Below the pieces are notes generated by a model. That model saw nothing but the letters and a program-made list of their open reading frames with translations. It had not been told where the DNA came from and searched no databases. Below, piece by piece: positions 37,052 through 47,514 of a stretch of 64,000 nt of DNA. The translations under genes were made by a program, and so were the position numbers. Position 1 is the first letter of the stretch, and each line of letters opens with the position of its first letter. The DNA comes from Campylobacter estrildidarum (GTDB lineage: Bacteria > Campylobacterota > Campylobacteria > Campylobacterales > Campylobacteraceae), in contig NZ_NXLZ01000001.1 in NCBI RefSeq assembly GCF_005406205.1, positions 62,001-126,000 of the forward strand, given 5' to 3'.

Positions 37052-39247
37052 TTAACTTTCTTTATAAGCATCACTTAAAGATACAAAATCTAAAATTTTA
37101 CAATGAATTTTTAATCTCTCGCGAACGCTATCTGGATTTATGTTTTCTGGTATTTCCATTGTTATTTCAAAATAATCCACGGTTGAGTTTATATCTTTTG
37201 CTAAATTGATTGTTAATAAATTAATCTGCATTTTAGCTAAAACTGCCAAAAACTCTGCTAAAACCCCTTTTTTATTTTCTAAAGAAAAAATAAGTTTGTA
37301 AGATTTTGGTATATTAGAATCCCATTTGATAAAAACCATATCTCTTTTTTTCTCTATCATTTTTTCAGCTCTATCACAAAGCTTATGATGCACAATAGCA
37401 TTTCCACCCTCTACAAAAGCAACCACAGCATCGCCTCTTTTAGGGTGACAACAATAGTCAAAATCTACATTGGCTATTTTATGATTAGAATAGATTAAAA
37501 AATTTCCTATATTATATTCTTGAATTTCATATTTATCAAACCAATAAGATTTTTTTGCATATTTTTTAAGCCCATTGACGATATCTTTAAGATAGGTATT
37601 ATCATTAGTTACTTCTCGTATGCGTCTTCCCAAATTTTCTTTTTCTATCCAAGCTTCTATTTTATTTTTATCCACACCAAAAACAAAACTAAGCATATTA
37701 ATAGCACTTGCAAGGTTAATTTCTCTTATTTTTTGCTTACAAAATTCTCTAATACTAGCTTTAGCTTTTCCTGTTTTAACACTATCAATCCACGAACAAC
37801 GATAAAATTTATCTTCACTTGTTACAACACGAACTATATCACCATTTTTTAATTCTGTAAGCAAAGGAACTTTAACCCGATTAACATAAGCACTTTTTGC
37901 ATGAAGTCCGATTTTAGTATGCACTTCATAAGCAAAATCAAGAACTGTTGCTCCTCTAGGCAAAGTAAAAATCTCTCCTTTTGGAGAATACACAGCTATA
38001 TCTTCTACATAAAGGCTATCTTTGGCGTATTCATAAAGTTCAATAGCGTTATAATCTTCCGCATTTTGTGGATTGTTGGCACTTTGTATTGAAATATCGG
38101 TAAGCCAATCTAAATTTGGCGCAACAATGCTACCGTCTTCTTTATATTTCCAATGTGCAGCGATCCCAAATTCTGCAATTTTATGCATATCAAAAGTTCT
38201 AATTTGTGCTTCAATAATGTTTTTTGTATCAAAAAGTGTTGTATGTATCGTTTGATATCCGTTTTGTTTTGGTAAAGCTATATAATCTTTAAAGCGAGAA
38301 ATTAAAGGATTGAAATTTGTATGTAAAATTCCTAAAGCCAAATAACAATCACTCACTTTTTCAACCAAAATTCTCACGCCTAATAAATCAAGTACTTCTT
38401 CTATACCTATACCTTTTCTTTGCATCTTAAGATAAATAGAATAGCTATGCTTAATACGCTTTTGAATTTTAAAACTTCCTTGCCTAAAACCATTGCTTAA
38501 AAATAAAATTTCTATTTTTGAAATAAATTCATTTAATCCTAATTGCATTTGCTGATCATTAGAATTGATATAATTTTCTATTATATTATATTCATCAGGC
38601 ATTAAATATTTAAAGCTTAAATCTTCTAAGTAATTTTTAATGCTAGAAATTCCAAGCCTATGCGCAATAGGAGCATAAACAACCAAGGTTTCTTCACTAA
38701 TTCTTTTTTGCTTATCTTCTCTTAAGGCATCTAAGGTTAGCATATTGTGCAGTCTATCGCAAAGCTTGACGATTAAAACACCTACATCTTGGGTGCTTGC
38801 TAAAAGCATATTTCTAAATGTTAGCGCGGATTTGGTTAAATTTTTTTTCGATTTTGAAGGAATGAGATTATCTTCTCTAATTTCTATTATTTTGGTTAAT
38901 CCCAAAACTAATTTTAAAACATCATGTCCAAAATTTTTGACTAATTCTTCCTCAGTGCATTCAGTATCTTCTATAATATCATGCAAAAGTGCGGCTAAAA
39001 TGGCGGCTTTATTATCACTTAAAAAGCCAACCAAAGTAGCCACTAAAATAGGATGTATGGCATAAGGTTCACCGCTTTTTCTCACTTGTCCCTCATGGTA
39101 AAATACACAATACTCTACCGCTTTTTCTAAAGTAGAATCACTTTCACAAATGCAAAAAAGAAGTTCTTTTGCTCTTGTTAAATCCTTACAATTTTTAACA
39201 TCATCAATGAGTTTTTCTAATAACAAATCCTCATCGATCGGTCTCAC
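37052..39247 (-). CDS. spoT: Bifunctional (p)ppGpp synthetase/hydrolase (Rel/SpoT)
   Basis: As the sole long RSH enzyme of Campylobacter, this 731-residue protein both makes and degrades the stringent-response alarmone. Domains in order: the HD hydrolase with [14 protein letters not shown] and [16 protein letters not shown] (His-Asp and ED motifs, about 50-100); the synthetase with [20 protein letters not shown] and [19 protein letters not shown] (about 285-335); TGS (about 415-475, [20 protein letters not shown]); and a C-terminal ACT domain ([20 protein letters not shown]). The first codons overlap rpoZ by 17 bases, a linkage common in proteobacteria. Hydrolase and synthetase key residues both look intact. 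Confidence 0.95.
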   Translation of the reverse strand: MRPIDEDLLLEKLIDDVKNCKDLTRAKELLFCICESDSTLEKAVEYCVFYHEGQVRKSGEPYAIHPILVATLVGFLSDNKAAILAALLHDIIEDTECTEEELVKNFGHDVLKLVLGLTKIIEIREDNLIPSKSKKNLTKSALTFRNMLLASTQDVGVLIVKLCDRLHNMLTLDALREDKQKRISEETLVVYAPIAHRLGISSIKNYLEDLSFKYLMPDEYNIIENYINSNDQQMQLGLNEFISKIEILFLSNGFRQGSFKIQKRIKHSYSIYLKMQRKGIGIEEVLDLLGVRILVEKVSDCYLALGILHTNFNPLISRFKDYIALPKQNGYQTIHTTLFDTKNIIEAQIRTFDMHKIAEFGIAAHWKYKEDGSIVAPNLDWLTDISIQSANNPQNAEDYNAIELYEYAKDSLYVEDIAVYSPKGEIFTLPRGATVLDFAYEVHTKIGLHAKSAYVNRVKVPLLTELKNGDIVRVVTSEDKFYRCSWIDSVKTGKAKASIREFCKQKIREINLASAINMLSFVFGVDKNKIEAWIEKENLGRRIREVTNDNTYLKDIVNGLKKYAKKSYWFDKYEIQEYNIGNFLIYSNHKIANVDFDYCCHPKRGDAVVAFVEGGNAIVHHKLCDRAEKMIEKKRDMVFIKWDSNIPKSYKLIFSLENKKGVLAEFLAVLAKMQINLLTINLAKDINSTVDYFEITMEIPENINPDSVRERLKIHCKILDFVSLSDAYKES

Positions 39248-39455
39248 CTAAACCCTCTAAAGTGATTTTATCTTCTGCTATCTCAAATAAAGCAATATCA
39301 GCAAATTTTAATTTATTTTTATCAACATCAACTAAAGGCATAGCTCCATCAGCTAATTGCTCTGCTCTTTTAGCCACCGCTAAAGATAAACGGTAACGAT
39401 CATCTCCCATTTTTTTTAGAGCTTTTGCTACTATTTCTTCTATTCTGCAATCCAT
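39231..39455 (-). CDS. rpoZ: RNA polymerase omega subunit
   Basis: This 74-residue protein matches the small omega subunit that helps assemble beta' into RNA polymerase and contributes to ppGpp binding. The conserved core is [27 protein letters not shown]. It overlaps the spoT start by 17 bases and follows pyrH by 13 bases, so alarmone synthesis and one of its targets are in one operon. Confidence 0.92.
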   Translation of the reverse strand: MDCRIEEIVAKALKKMGDDRYRLSLAVAKRAEQLADGAMPLVDVDKNKLKFADIALFEIAEDKITLEGLGETDR

Positions 39456-39468
39456 TTATTTTTCTCCT

Positions 39469-40197
<729 letters not shown>

Positions 40198-40238
40198 TTA
40201 TTCTTAGTGAATTATAGTTTAAAGTGAATTAAAATTAG

Positions 40239-41441
40239 CTAATTTAGACTGATCAACTCCAAAGGATTGATATGAAAATTTTTCTGAGTAACTTCAAAGG
40301 TTAAATCATTTTTAATCCTACCCACTATAGCACCTTTTTTAATATTTTTTCCTACTTTAATATTTGGAGCTATTTTATCAAGATGCGCATAAATCGTATG
40401 TATCCCATCATCATGCTCCACAATGACAACACGTGCCAACATACTTGTATCTTTTGCAAAAACTACTTTACCATTTAAAACATTTTTAACCACGGCATCA
40501 GACTTTGTGCTTTTTAAAACAACACTTTCATTAAAGATTTTAATATTATAGACTGGATCGATGTAATTTCCAAATTTTTGCTTAACCGTAAAAGAATCAA
40601 GAGGTGCTATTGTTTTCTTTCCTGTATAGCGTTTGATTACACCGCCTTGATAACTTGAACCAAGTTGGCGAATTTTTTGATTATTATTTACAATTTTTGA
40701 ATTATTAATAGATTTCTCTTGTTTTTCTTCTTGTTTTCTTTGTATTATTCTTAATTGATCAAGGGTTTTTCTTAATTCATCTTGTTGCGTTTGCAAGTCT
40801 TGAAGTTTTTTAACATAAATTGCACGATCCATTTTTTGTTTATTGATTTCATCAAGTTGCTTTTTTCTTAAATCCTGCAGTTTAACAATTTGCACGTTGT
40901 AATCTTTTAAACTATCATTAATTTTTTTAATTTGTGCTTGTTTATCGTCAATAAGTTTGCTAATGTTTTCATAATCTTTTGAAAGCTTAAAAATCTCACT
41001 ATTTAAAACCTGATCTAAATTACCTAGAATTTCAAAAGCCATGAAACTTTCTTTTCCTTCAACATAACCTTGAGGTATAGGTAAATCATAAGCAAAATCT
41101 TTCGCCATTAATGCTATTAATTTACTTTCCATATTAGCTTTACTTTTTAAAAGATCACTATTTTGACTTGTAAGCAAATTGAGTTCTTTATATTGAGCCT
41201 TTGCATTTTCTTCAAGCTTTATAGTTTGAGAATTAAGTGTTTGAATTTGCAAACTTAAATCTTTTAAAGTTTTCTCTCCACTCAATATATCATTTGCCAA
41301 ATCTTCAAGTTTTTTACTTAATTGTTGCTGTATACGTTTATTTTCTTCTAAATTTTTTGCTTTTTCATTTAAAGCGTTTGCCTTAATTTGTTCATAAGAT
41401 AGGAAAAAAAATAAAATGATAAAAAAAATCTTTTTTATCAT
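40239..41441 (-). CDS. EnvC-like periplasmic activator: coiled coil plus degenerate LytM (M23) domain
   Basis: The 400-residue exported protein (signal peptide IFFIILFFFLSYEQIKANA) has an extended coiled coil (about 25-255) and a C-terminal LytM/M23 domain (about 290-398). The catalytic M23 signature is broken. The usual HxGxD segment reads VYNIKIFNESV, and the usual LHFE reads LTFEVTQ. Only the IYAHLDK His remains. Loss of zinc ligands is a hallmark of EnvC/NlpD-type activators rather than hydrolases. The ftsX start region is adjacent (4-base overlap), matching the FtsEX-EnvC arrangement of other bacteria, where ATP-driven FtsEX signals through EnvC to the septal amidase. AmiA in this window is the natural target. 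Confidence 0.75.
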   Translation of the reverse strand: MIKKIFFIILFFFLSYEQIKANALNEKAKNLEENKRIQQQLSKKLEDLANDILSGEKTLKDLSLQIQTLNSQTIKLEENAKAQYKELNLLTSQNSDLLKSKANMESKLIALMAKDFAYDLPIPQGYVEGKESFMAFEILGNLDQVLNSEIFKLSKDYENISKLIDDKQAQIKKINDSLKDYNVQIVKLQDLRKKQLDEINKQKMDRAIYVKKLQDLQTQQDELRKTLDQLRIIQRKQEEKQEKSINNSKIVNNNQKIRQLGSSYQGGVIKRYTGKKTIAPLDSFTVKQKFGNYIDPVYNIKIFNESVVLKSTKSDAVVKNVLNGKVVFAKDTSMLARVVIVEHDDGIHTIYAHLDKIAPNIKVGKNIKKGAIVGRIKNDLTFEVTQKNFHINPLELISLN

Positions 41442-42244
41442 TTTTTAACCTTAAACATTACAGAATTTACAAACAATAGACATACAAATAAAGTAGCTAA
41501 AAAAATCAAACTAAGCTGCAAGACAAAATTGATCGGAGGCAATATAATATCTACAGCTTTTAAATGACTTTGGATAATTTCAAGATCATAAATTTGCGTA
41601 AAAAATATTAATAAAACAATAAAAGCAATCAAACAATCCATAAATACAATCTTATAAAGCATAAAAGATCTAAACCAAAATGGTGCTCCAAAAAGACACA
41701 TAATTTCCACGCGTTCTGTATGTTCAAAAAGCCAAATTCTCATTTGTTTTAAAAATAAAACAAAAGAAAGAACAATAATAATAAATAAAAATAACCAAAA
41801 TACAAATTTCATCAACACGAGCAAAGAATATACTTTATCATGAGTTTTAGCAAAAGTTTCAACTTTGCTAATACCTGAAATACTTAAAAGCTGATTTTTA
41901 ATCGTATCAAGTTCGCTTTGAGTTGGCAAATAATTTAATTTTATACTATAAAATTTAGGTAAAGAATTTTTTAAAGCTTTTAAATTTTTATCTGAAATAT
42001 CATTTTTTAAACGCTCTATCAGATTCTTAGGATCTAAAATTTCTAAGCTAGAAAAAGACGGTACTTTTGTTTTGATCACATTTTGATCAAGCTCGTTAGA
42101 ACTTACCACTATAATATTATAGTCCTTATTTGCAAGTTCCTCATAATACTTTAAAGTCGAATTTGTAAGCAAAATAAATTCGAATGCAAACATCATAAAA
42201 AGCAAAGGTAAGATCAAAGATAAGTGTGTTCTAAAAAATTTCAT
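41438..42244 (-). CDS. ftsX: Cell-division permease-like protein FtsX
   Basis: This 268-residue membrane protein has four helices: one at the N-terminus (HLSLILPLLFMMFAFEFIL), then a periplasmic domain of about 100 residues, then three at the C-terminus (VFWLFLFIIIVLSFVLFL near 145; IVFMDCLIAFIVLLIFF near 200; LQLSLIFLATLFVCLLFV near 245). This is FtsX topology. It is shorter than E. coli FtsX. It overlaps ftsE by 14 bases and the EnvC-like gene by 4. With FtsE it transmits ATPase activity across the inner membrane to control cell-wall hydrolysis. Confidence 0.85.
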   Translation of the reverse strand: MKFFRTHLSLILPLLFMMFAFEFILLTNSTLKYYEELANKDYNIIVVSSNELDQNVIKTKVPSFSSLEILDPKNLIERLKNDISDKNLKALKNSLPKFYSIKLNYLPTQSELDTIKNQLLSISGISKVETFAKTHDKVYSLLVLMKFVFWLFLFIIIVLSFVLFLKQMRIWLFEHTERVEIMCLFGAPFWFRSFMLYKIVFMDCLIAFIVLLIFFTQIYDLEIIQSHLKAVDIILPPINFVLQLSLIFLATLFVCLLFVNSVMFKVKK

Positions 42245-42896
42245 TCATTTTTCCATTTTCTATATTAAATCGGCGATAATTTAATCTTAAATTAACCGGT
42301 ATTCTATGGGTTACTACAACTACACAAGTTCCTAAAAGTTCTCTAGCTGATTTTAAAAGCGTCCAAATAATATCTGAAGAATACTCATCCAAATTTCCAG
42401 TAGGCTCGTCACAAAGTAAAAGCTTAGGATTGTGTGCTAAAGCTCTAGCCATAGCCACGCGTTGTTGTTCACCTCCGCTTAATTGATTAGGTAGCTTATC
42501 AGCTTTAAAAGTTAAATTAACATGTTTTAAAAGCTTATTTGCTTGATCTTGACAAACTTTTTTACTATATCCCTTAATCATCAAAGGAAGCATAACATTT
42601 TTCTCTACGCTATATTCTTGTATAAGTCTGTAATCTTGAAAAATAATCCCTATTCTTTGACGTAATTTTAAAAGATCTAAATTGCCAATTTTTTTCATAG
42701 AAGAGCCACAAACCTCAAGTTGACCTGAAAGAAGTTCTAAATCTCCATAAAAAGATTTTAAAAGTGTGCTTTTCCCGCTACCACTTTTTCCTGTAATAAA
42801 AACAAAATCATCATCTTTAAAAGAAAAACTTACCTCTTTTAAAACTAGTTCGTCATAACCTAAAGAAAGTTTATTTGCCTGAATTAAATTGGGCAT
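42231..42896 (-). CDS. ftsE: Cell-division ATP-binding protein FtsE
   Basis: A 221-residue ABC ATPase. Walker A is FITGKSGSGKSTLLKSF (33-49), the Q-loop is IFQDYRLI, the signature is LSGGEQQRVAMARALAHNPK, Walker B is LLLCDEPTGNLDEY and the H-loop is VVVTHR. The gene lies directly upstream of and overlaps ftsX, which identifies it as FtsE rather than a LolD- or MacB-like ATPase. Confidence 0.9.
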   Translation of the reverse strand: MPNLIQANKLSLGYDELVLKEVSFSFKDDDFVFITGKSGSGKSTLLKSFYGDLELLSGQLEVCGSSMKKIGNLDLLKLRQRIGIIFQDYRLIQEYSVEKNVMLPLMIKGYSKKVCQDQANKLLKHVNLTFKADKLPNQLSGGEQQRVAMARALAHNPKLLLCDEPTGNLDEYSSDIIWTLLKSARELLGTCVVVVTHRIPVNLRLNYRRFNIENGKMNEIF

Positions 42897-42954
42897 TTTA
42901 TTTCCTCTTTACTTTTTCAAAATTTTTAAATTATGCTTTGTTTTTACTTAAATT

Positions 42955-44151
42955 TCAAGAAAATACTATAACATCAAAATGAAATTTAAGCACCTTTTTT
43001 AATTTTTCTATTGCTTTTAAATTTTCTTTAATTTTGAAAGGTTTTTTAAATAAAAATTCTATGTTTTTACTCACACCGATATAACAATGTTCAGGTTTAT
43101 TAAAGGCACCAAAAGCTATTTTGAAAATTAAACCTTCTTTCACTTGATACAAATTTTCAAAATGTAAAAAATAATCATCTCCTTTTAAGGTTAAATTCTT
43201 AAAATTTTTCTCTAAAAGAATTAAATCATTCGCATTAAATGTAATATCAGAAAAATCAAAATCATCTAAATTTAGCCCATCGCAAACATTATCTAAATTC
43301 CACACCCAAAGATCAAAAATATCTTTATTTTGCTTTTTCCATCTATCTTCATATTTGCTAGAAATTTCTAAATTTTCATTTTTTTTGAGAGTAAATTTTG
43401 GAGAATTAAAACATAAAAATTGTTTAAGTGTAAAATCAAAATATTCACAACTATCAGTTCTAAGTTCAAATCTTCCATTCTTACCTAAAACTCTAGCACA
43501 CTCTTCGCAAAAATTTCTTGCAATAACTCGCCTATGTGGCTTTTTATCCCAAGGAACTGGAAAATGCAAGAAAATTTTTTCCACAGAATTGGGTTTAAGC
43601 ACACTAAGTAAAAGTCTTGCATCGCTTTGTATTAGTAAGATATTATTTATATTTTGTTTTTTTGCTAATTTGGCTACTTGAGTAATAGCTGGATTATAAA
43701 TTTCAATTCCAATTACTAAAACATCTGGATTATTTTTAGCTTGATAAAGCAAATGTCTACCTGATCCAAAACCTATTTCAATGTAAATTTTTCCCTTAAT
43801 TTGTGCCAATAATTGATCAAAATCATACGCAATCAAAGAAGTTTTTTCGATCAATGCATTATGTTTAAATGCAAAAGCTTCACTAATAATATCTTCATTA
43901 TGACAAAAATAATCCCTAAAAACTTGTAAAGATTTTTGCAAATAAGCTATTTTAGAAGGTTTGGTATGCTTGTCTCCTTTAATAATAAAACTATCTTTTT
44001 CTTTTTTAACTTGCAAAAAGAAACTCTCTTCATTTACTTTAGTATATATCAAAATGACATTATCATTTTCAGCCATCCATTCTAATTCTACCTCGTCTTT
44101 TCTAAAAGGTAGAATCAATTTTTTAATTTTTTTAACTTTAAAATTTGGCAC
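42955..44151 (-). CDS. trmB: tRNA (guanine-N7)-methyltransferase TrmB, extended form
   Basis: TrmB methylates G46 of tRNA. The SAM motif is YIEIGFGSGRHLLYQAKNNP (near residue 131), followed by IGIEIYNPAITQVAKLA, and the family motif HFPVPWDKKPHRRV is at about 196-209. At 398 residues it is far longer than typical TrmB (about 220-240). It has an N-terminal extension of about 120 residues and a C-terminal region of about 130 residues. This longer form is known from Campylobacter and Helicobacter. The stop of flpA overlaps its first base. Confidence 0.88.
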   Translation of the reverse strand: MPNFKVKKIKKLILPFRKDEVELEWMAENDNVILIYTKVNEESFFLQVKKEKDSFIIKGDKHTKPSKIAYLQKSLQVFRDYFCHNEDIISEAFAFKHNALIEKTSLIAYDFDQLLAQIKGKIYIEIGFGSGRHLLYQAKNNPDVLVIGIEIYNPAITQVAKLAKKQNINNILLIQSDARLLLSVLKPNSVEKIFLHFPVPWDKKPHRRVIARNFCEECARVLGKNGRFELRTDSCEYFDFTLKQFLCFNSPKFTLKKNENLEISSKYEDRWKKQNKDIFDLWVWNLDNVCDGLNLDDFDFSDITFNANDLILLEKNFKNLTLKGDDYFLHFENLYQVKEGLIFKIAFGAFNKPEHCYIGVSKNIEFLFKKPFKIKENLKAIEKLKKVLKFHFDVIVFS

Positions 44152-45383
44152 TATTGTGCTGCCTTAACTCTTTTTGAAGGCTTTGAATGTAATCCAGCTG
44201 AATCAATAGCAACAACCTCATAACTATATTCTACACCTGGCAAGGCTTTGATATCTTTTAATTTTTTTCCTTTAATACCTTTAAAAATAGCATCTTGCTC
44301 TCCGCCATAACGCCTAACCTCATATTCTACAGCTCTAGAATCACCATCAATCCACTCAAGATTAATTCCTTCGGATGTACTTTGAGCTAAAATAATACTA
44401 GGCGAAGAAGGAATACCCAAAGTTTTGCCCTCAACTCCATTTTTTGGCATAGGACTTTCTAAACCATCTACATCAACCATAGTCACTTTATAATATTTAG
44501 TTTCATTCGATCCCTCTACCATATCTTCATAAGAATTTTTATCTGTTTTAGCAATAAGAGTATAAGGAAGAAAACTCGAACTGGTAGAATAGATTTTATA
44601 GTAAGAAAAATCTTTGTAAGTAGATGCATTCCAAGTTAAAATTATCTTATTAGAGGTATTAGAACTCGCATTTAAATTTTGTACTTCTGGTGGCAAAGCT
44701 TTGCTGGTAGAATTTAATACTTGGCTTGGTTCACTTTTAATTCCATCAAAACTTACAGCAATGATTTGATAATTAAAATTTTCATTTGGTTTTAAGTCTT
44801 TATCTATGTATTCAGCACTTAAACGATTTTTAACTTCAGCTATTTTTTTAAAATTATCTTCATTACTTTTTGATCTTTCAATAATATAAGAATTTACTCT
44901 CAAATCAGGATGAGGGCGCCAAATTAATTTGATACGATTTGGCAAATTAGTTACAGCTTGTACAAAAGGAATAGCCTCAAGCCTTGGCATCGTATTTGCC
45001 TCTAAGATTTTGCCGTCTTCTGAAATATATCCTTGACTATCAAAACTTCTCATTTTATAATAATATCTCGTATTAGGTTCAAGATTTGTATCTATATAGT
45101 GAGTTTGAAATTTATCTTTAATTGTCGCCACAAGCTTAAATTGAGGATCTTTGTCACTAGAACGATATAGATAAAAACCTTGAATATTATCGTTATATAA
45201 AGGTTCCCATTCAAAAGCTATATTGCTTATATCACTAAGACTTTTTATATTATCCATCTTAGGCAAACTTTCATTAACCAAAGTTTCTTTGTTGAGTTCA
45301 GTATTTGGAACCTGCGAAACACTACAAGCACTAAACAAAAGAACTAAAATGCTTAAGCAAAGATTCAAGTGAAATTTTTTCAT
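44151..45383 (-). CDS. flpA: Fibronectin-binding lipoprotein FlpA (fibronectin type III repeats)
   Basis: FlpA is an outer-membrane-associated adhesin of C. jejuni that binds host fibronectin. The 410-residue protein starts at ATG 45383 (an in-frame TTG one codon earlier is less likely). Its signal ends in LVLLFSACSVSQ, a lipobox with Cys at about residue 19. The rest consists of fibronectin type III modules: FEWEPLYNDNIQGFYLYRSS, IKLIWRPHPDLRVNSYIIER, IILTWNASTYKDFSYYKIYS and INLEWIDGDSRAVEYEVRRY mark four W-centred strands. Despite its role at the surface, it is embedded in a housekeeping operon and overlaps the upstream pseudouridine synthase gene by 53 bases. Confidence 0.9.
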   Translation of the reverse strand: MKKFHLNLCLSILVLLFSACSVSQVPNTELNKETLVNESLPKMDNIKSLSDISNIAFEWEPLYNDNIQGFYLYRSSDKDPQFKLVATIKDKFQTHYIDTNLEPNTRYYYKMRSFDSQGYISEDGKILEANTMPRLEAIPFVQAVTNLPNRIKLIWRPHPDLRVNSYIIERSKSNEDNFKKIAEVKNRLSAEYIDKDLKPNENFNYQIIAVSFDGIKSEPSQVLNSTSKALPPEVQNLNASSNTSNKIILTWNASTYKDFSYYKIYSTSSSFLPYTLIAKTDKNSYEDMVEGSNETKYYKVTMVDVDGLESPMPKNGVEGKTLGIPSSPSIILAQSTSEGINLEWIDGDSRAVEYEVRRYGGEQDAIFKGIKGKKLKDIKALPGVEYSYEVVAIDSAGLHSKPSKRVKAAQ

Positions 45384-46299
45384 CAATCCCTCCTAAAATA
45401 AATTTATTTTGCAAGATCTCTTTAAAATCATCTGTTAAAGGAGCTTTAACAAAAATAGTTTTCTTTTTTTTTGGATGAGTAAAATATAAAAAATAAGCAT
45501 GAAGCATAACTCTACATTCATATTTTCCCCTATAACCATATAATTTATCACCTAAAATGTGACGATTTATACTCGCTAAATGTGCCCTTATTTGATGAGT
45601 TCTGCCTGTAAAAAGCTTTGCTGCTATTAAATTGACATCTTCATTTGTTATTAAATTAACAAAAGCACTTTTAGCATATTTACTTCCTTTAACTTTATTA
45701 TCCACCGCTATTTTTTTAATAGCATTTGTTTGAGATCTAGTTAAAGATTTTTCAATTACAATTTTATCCTCTTTTAGTGACAAGTCAATTAATGCAAGAT
45801 AAATTCTTCCCATAGTTTTATCACTTAATTGTTCGCTAAGTTTTTGATGAGTAAAGTTATTTTTAGCTATAAGTATAGCTCCACTTGTGTCTTTATCAAG
45901 CCTATGGACAAGCCCTGCTCTAATTTCTCCACCTAAATTAGATAAAGTATAATTTTTAGCAAGCAACCAATCCACCAAAGTCAAACTCTTAACGCTATTT
46001 GCCCCATGTACAACCAAATTTGAAGGCTTATTTAAAACAAGTAAATCTTCATCTTCGTATAGAATTTCTATATCAAAATCGACATCGAAAGACGATTTTT
46101 CTTTATGTTCAACGCAGGGTAATTCTAAAGAAATTTCATCTCCAATTTTTAACTTAAATGAATTTTTATTTTGAATTTGAGAATTAACTTTGATGCATTT
46201 TTTTTCTATGAGCAATGCTACTTGATTGCGACTTTGCTTCAATGTTTTTGCTAGAAAAATATCTAATCTTGAATTTTCATCTGCTAAAAAAGTTTGCAT
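45331..46299 (-). CDS. RluA-family 23S rRNA pseudouridine synthase (RluD-like)
   Basis: This 322-residue enzyme isomerises uridine in rRNA. An N-terminal S4 RNA-binding domain (NSRLDIFLAKTLKQSRNQVA, about 8-70) precedes the catalytic domain. The active-site Asp lies in GLVHRLDKDTSGAILIAK (about 139-156), and the C-terminal motif RTHQIRAHLASINRHILGD is conserved. RluD modifies U1911, U1915 and U1917 in helix 69, but exact target uridines cannot be read from sequence. The 3' end carries the flpA start within it (53-base overlap), unusually long for this operon. Confidence 0.88.
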   Translation of the reverse strand: MQTFLADENSRLDIFLAKTLKQSRNQVALLIEKKCIKVNSQIQNKNSFKLKIGDEISLELPCVEHKEKSSFDVDFDIEILYEDEDLLVLNKPSNLVVHGANSVKSLTLVDWLLAKNYTLSNLGGEIRAGLVHRLDKDTSGAILIAKNNFTHQKLSEQLSDKTMGRIYLALIDLSLKEDKIVIEKSLTRSQTNAIKKIAVDNKVKGSKYAKSAFVNLITNEDVNLIAAKLFTGRTHQIRAHLASINRHILGDKLYGYRGKYECRVMLHAYFLYFTHPKKKKTIFVKAPLTDDFKEILQNKFILGGIDEKISLESLLKHFSSFV

Positions 46300-46339
46300 T
46301 TTTCCCTTAAATTATCTTATTAAATTTAAAATCTTAGTT

Positions 46340-46351
46340 TATAATTATAAT
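46340..46351 (+). promoter_or_regulatory. Two adjacent TATAAT boxes upstream of mrdB
   Basis: TATAAT occurs at 46340-46345 and again at 46346-46351, both within 45 bases of the mrdB start, in the 81-base divergent gap with the pseudouridine synthase gene. Confidence 0.45.
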
Positions 46352-46380
46352 TTCATTATTATAAATTTAAAAGGCAAACC

Positions 46381-47472
46381 TTGTTTATATTAGATAGAAG
46401 AATATTGACACATTTTGATTATATGCAGCCCTTATTATTTATTCCTATTATAGCTCTCTCTTTCTTTTTGATTTTTGAAGCAAATGCTTTATTAGCAGAA
46501 AAACAGCTTGTTTATACTTGCGTTGGCCTGATTGCATTTTTTATTTTTTTCATTCTTCCTATACGAAAATTAATTTGGCTTATACCTGTAGCATATTTTA
46601 TAAATATTTTTCTACTTTTAAGTGTGGATCTTTTTGGAGTTGAAAAATTGGGGGCTAAAAGATGGTTAGAAATTCCTTTTACTCATTTCACAATCCAGCC
46701 TTCTGAAATTTTTAAACCAAGTTTTATACTAATGCTTGCCTATCTTATATATCAAAATCCACCTCCTATAAATGGCTATAGACTTAAACAATTTTTAAAA
46801 ATAAGTTTTTTTATTATTTTGCCCTTTTTGCTTGTAGCAAAAGAGCCTGATTTGGGAAGTGCTATGGTTATTTTAATTGTTGGTTTTGGAGTGCTTTTTA
46901 TCATAGGCGTACATTATAAAATTTGGTTAAGTATTATTCTTGCTATAGGCATTAGTTCTCCTATAATTTATACTCACCTTTTAAAGCCTTACCAAAAACA
47001 AAGGATCCACGATTTCATAGCAGAAAAACCAAGCTATCAAGTCGCTCAGTCAATGATAGCTATAGGAAATGGTGGGCTTACTGGAAAATCAGAAGATGAA
47101 GCCACGCAAACACATTTTAACTTTTTACCTATATCTACAAGTGATTTTATCTTTGCGTATTTAGTTGAAAGACTGGGATTTTTAGGAGGATTAATTTTAA
47201 TTTTACTCTATATTCTACTTATTTTTCATCTTTTAAGTCTCAATCATAAGCTAAGAGATGACTATTTTACTCGAGTAGTAGTAAATTGTGTGGCTTTATT
47301 TATTTTTATCTATGTCGCAGTAAATATTTCTATGACTATAGGTTTTGCACCTGTAGTTGGAATTCCTTTACCTTTTTTTAGTTATGGCGGAAGCTCTTTC
47401 ACTATTTTTATGATTTTTTTTGGAATATTGCAACATTTAATTACTTTCAGGTATTATTGGACAAATAAATAA
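46381..47472 (+). CDS. mrdB: Rod shape-determining peptidoglycan glycosyltransferase RodA (MrdB)
   Basis: This 363-residue SEDS-family protein has about ten membrane helices and polymerises lipid II during cell elongation, together with a class B PBP. Signature segments are GVEKLGAKRWLEIPFTHFTI, PSEIFKPSFILMLAY, LLVAKEPDLGSAMVILIVG (catalytic Asp region) and GIPLPFFSYGGSSF near the end. The start is TTG 46381, preceded by AAAGG at a good distance, and no upstream ATG extends the frame plausibly. In C. jejuni this is mrdB. Confidence 0.92.
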   Translation: MFILDRRILTHFDYMQPLLFIPIIALSFFLIFEANALLAEKQLVYTCVGLIAFFIFFILPIRKLIWLIPVAYFINIFLLLSVDLFGVEKLGAKRWLEIPFTHFTIQPSEIFKPSFILMLAYLIYQNPPPINGYRLKQFLKISFFIILPFLLVAKEPDLGSAMVILIVGFGVLFIIGVHYKIWLSIILAIGISSPIIYTHLLKPYQKQRIHDFIAEKPSYQVAQSMIAIGNGGLTGKSEDEATQTHFNFLPISTSDFIFAYLVERLGFLGGLILILLYILLIFHLLSLNHKLRDDYFTRVVVNCVALFIFIYVAVNISMTIGFAPVVGIPLPFFSYGGSSFTIFMIFFGILQHLITFRYYWTNK

Positions 47473-47495
47473 AATATTTTTAAGCAATAATAAGC

Positions 47496-47501
47496 TATAA
47501 T
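47496..47501 (+). promoter_or_regulatory. Candidate -10 for the tRNA gene
   Basis: TATAAT lies 13 bases upstream of the first tRNA base, a suitable spacing for direct transcription of the tRNA from the short gap after mrdB. Confidence 0.5.
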
Positions 47502-47514
47502 TTCCCCCTTGTAT

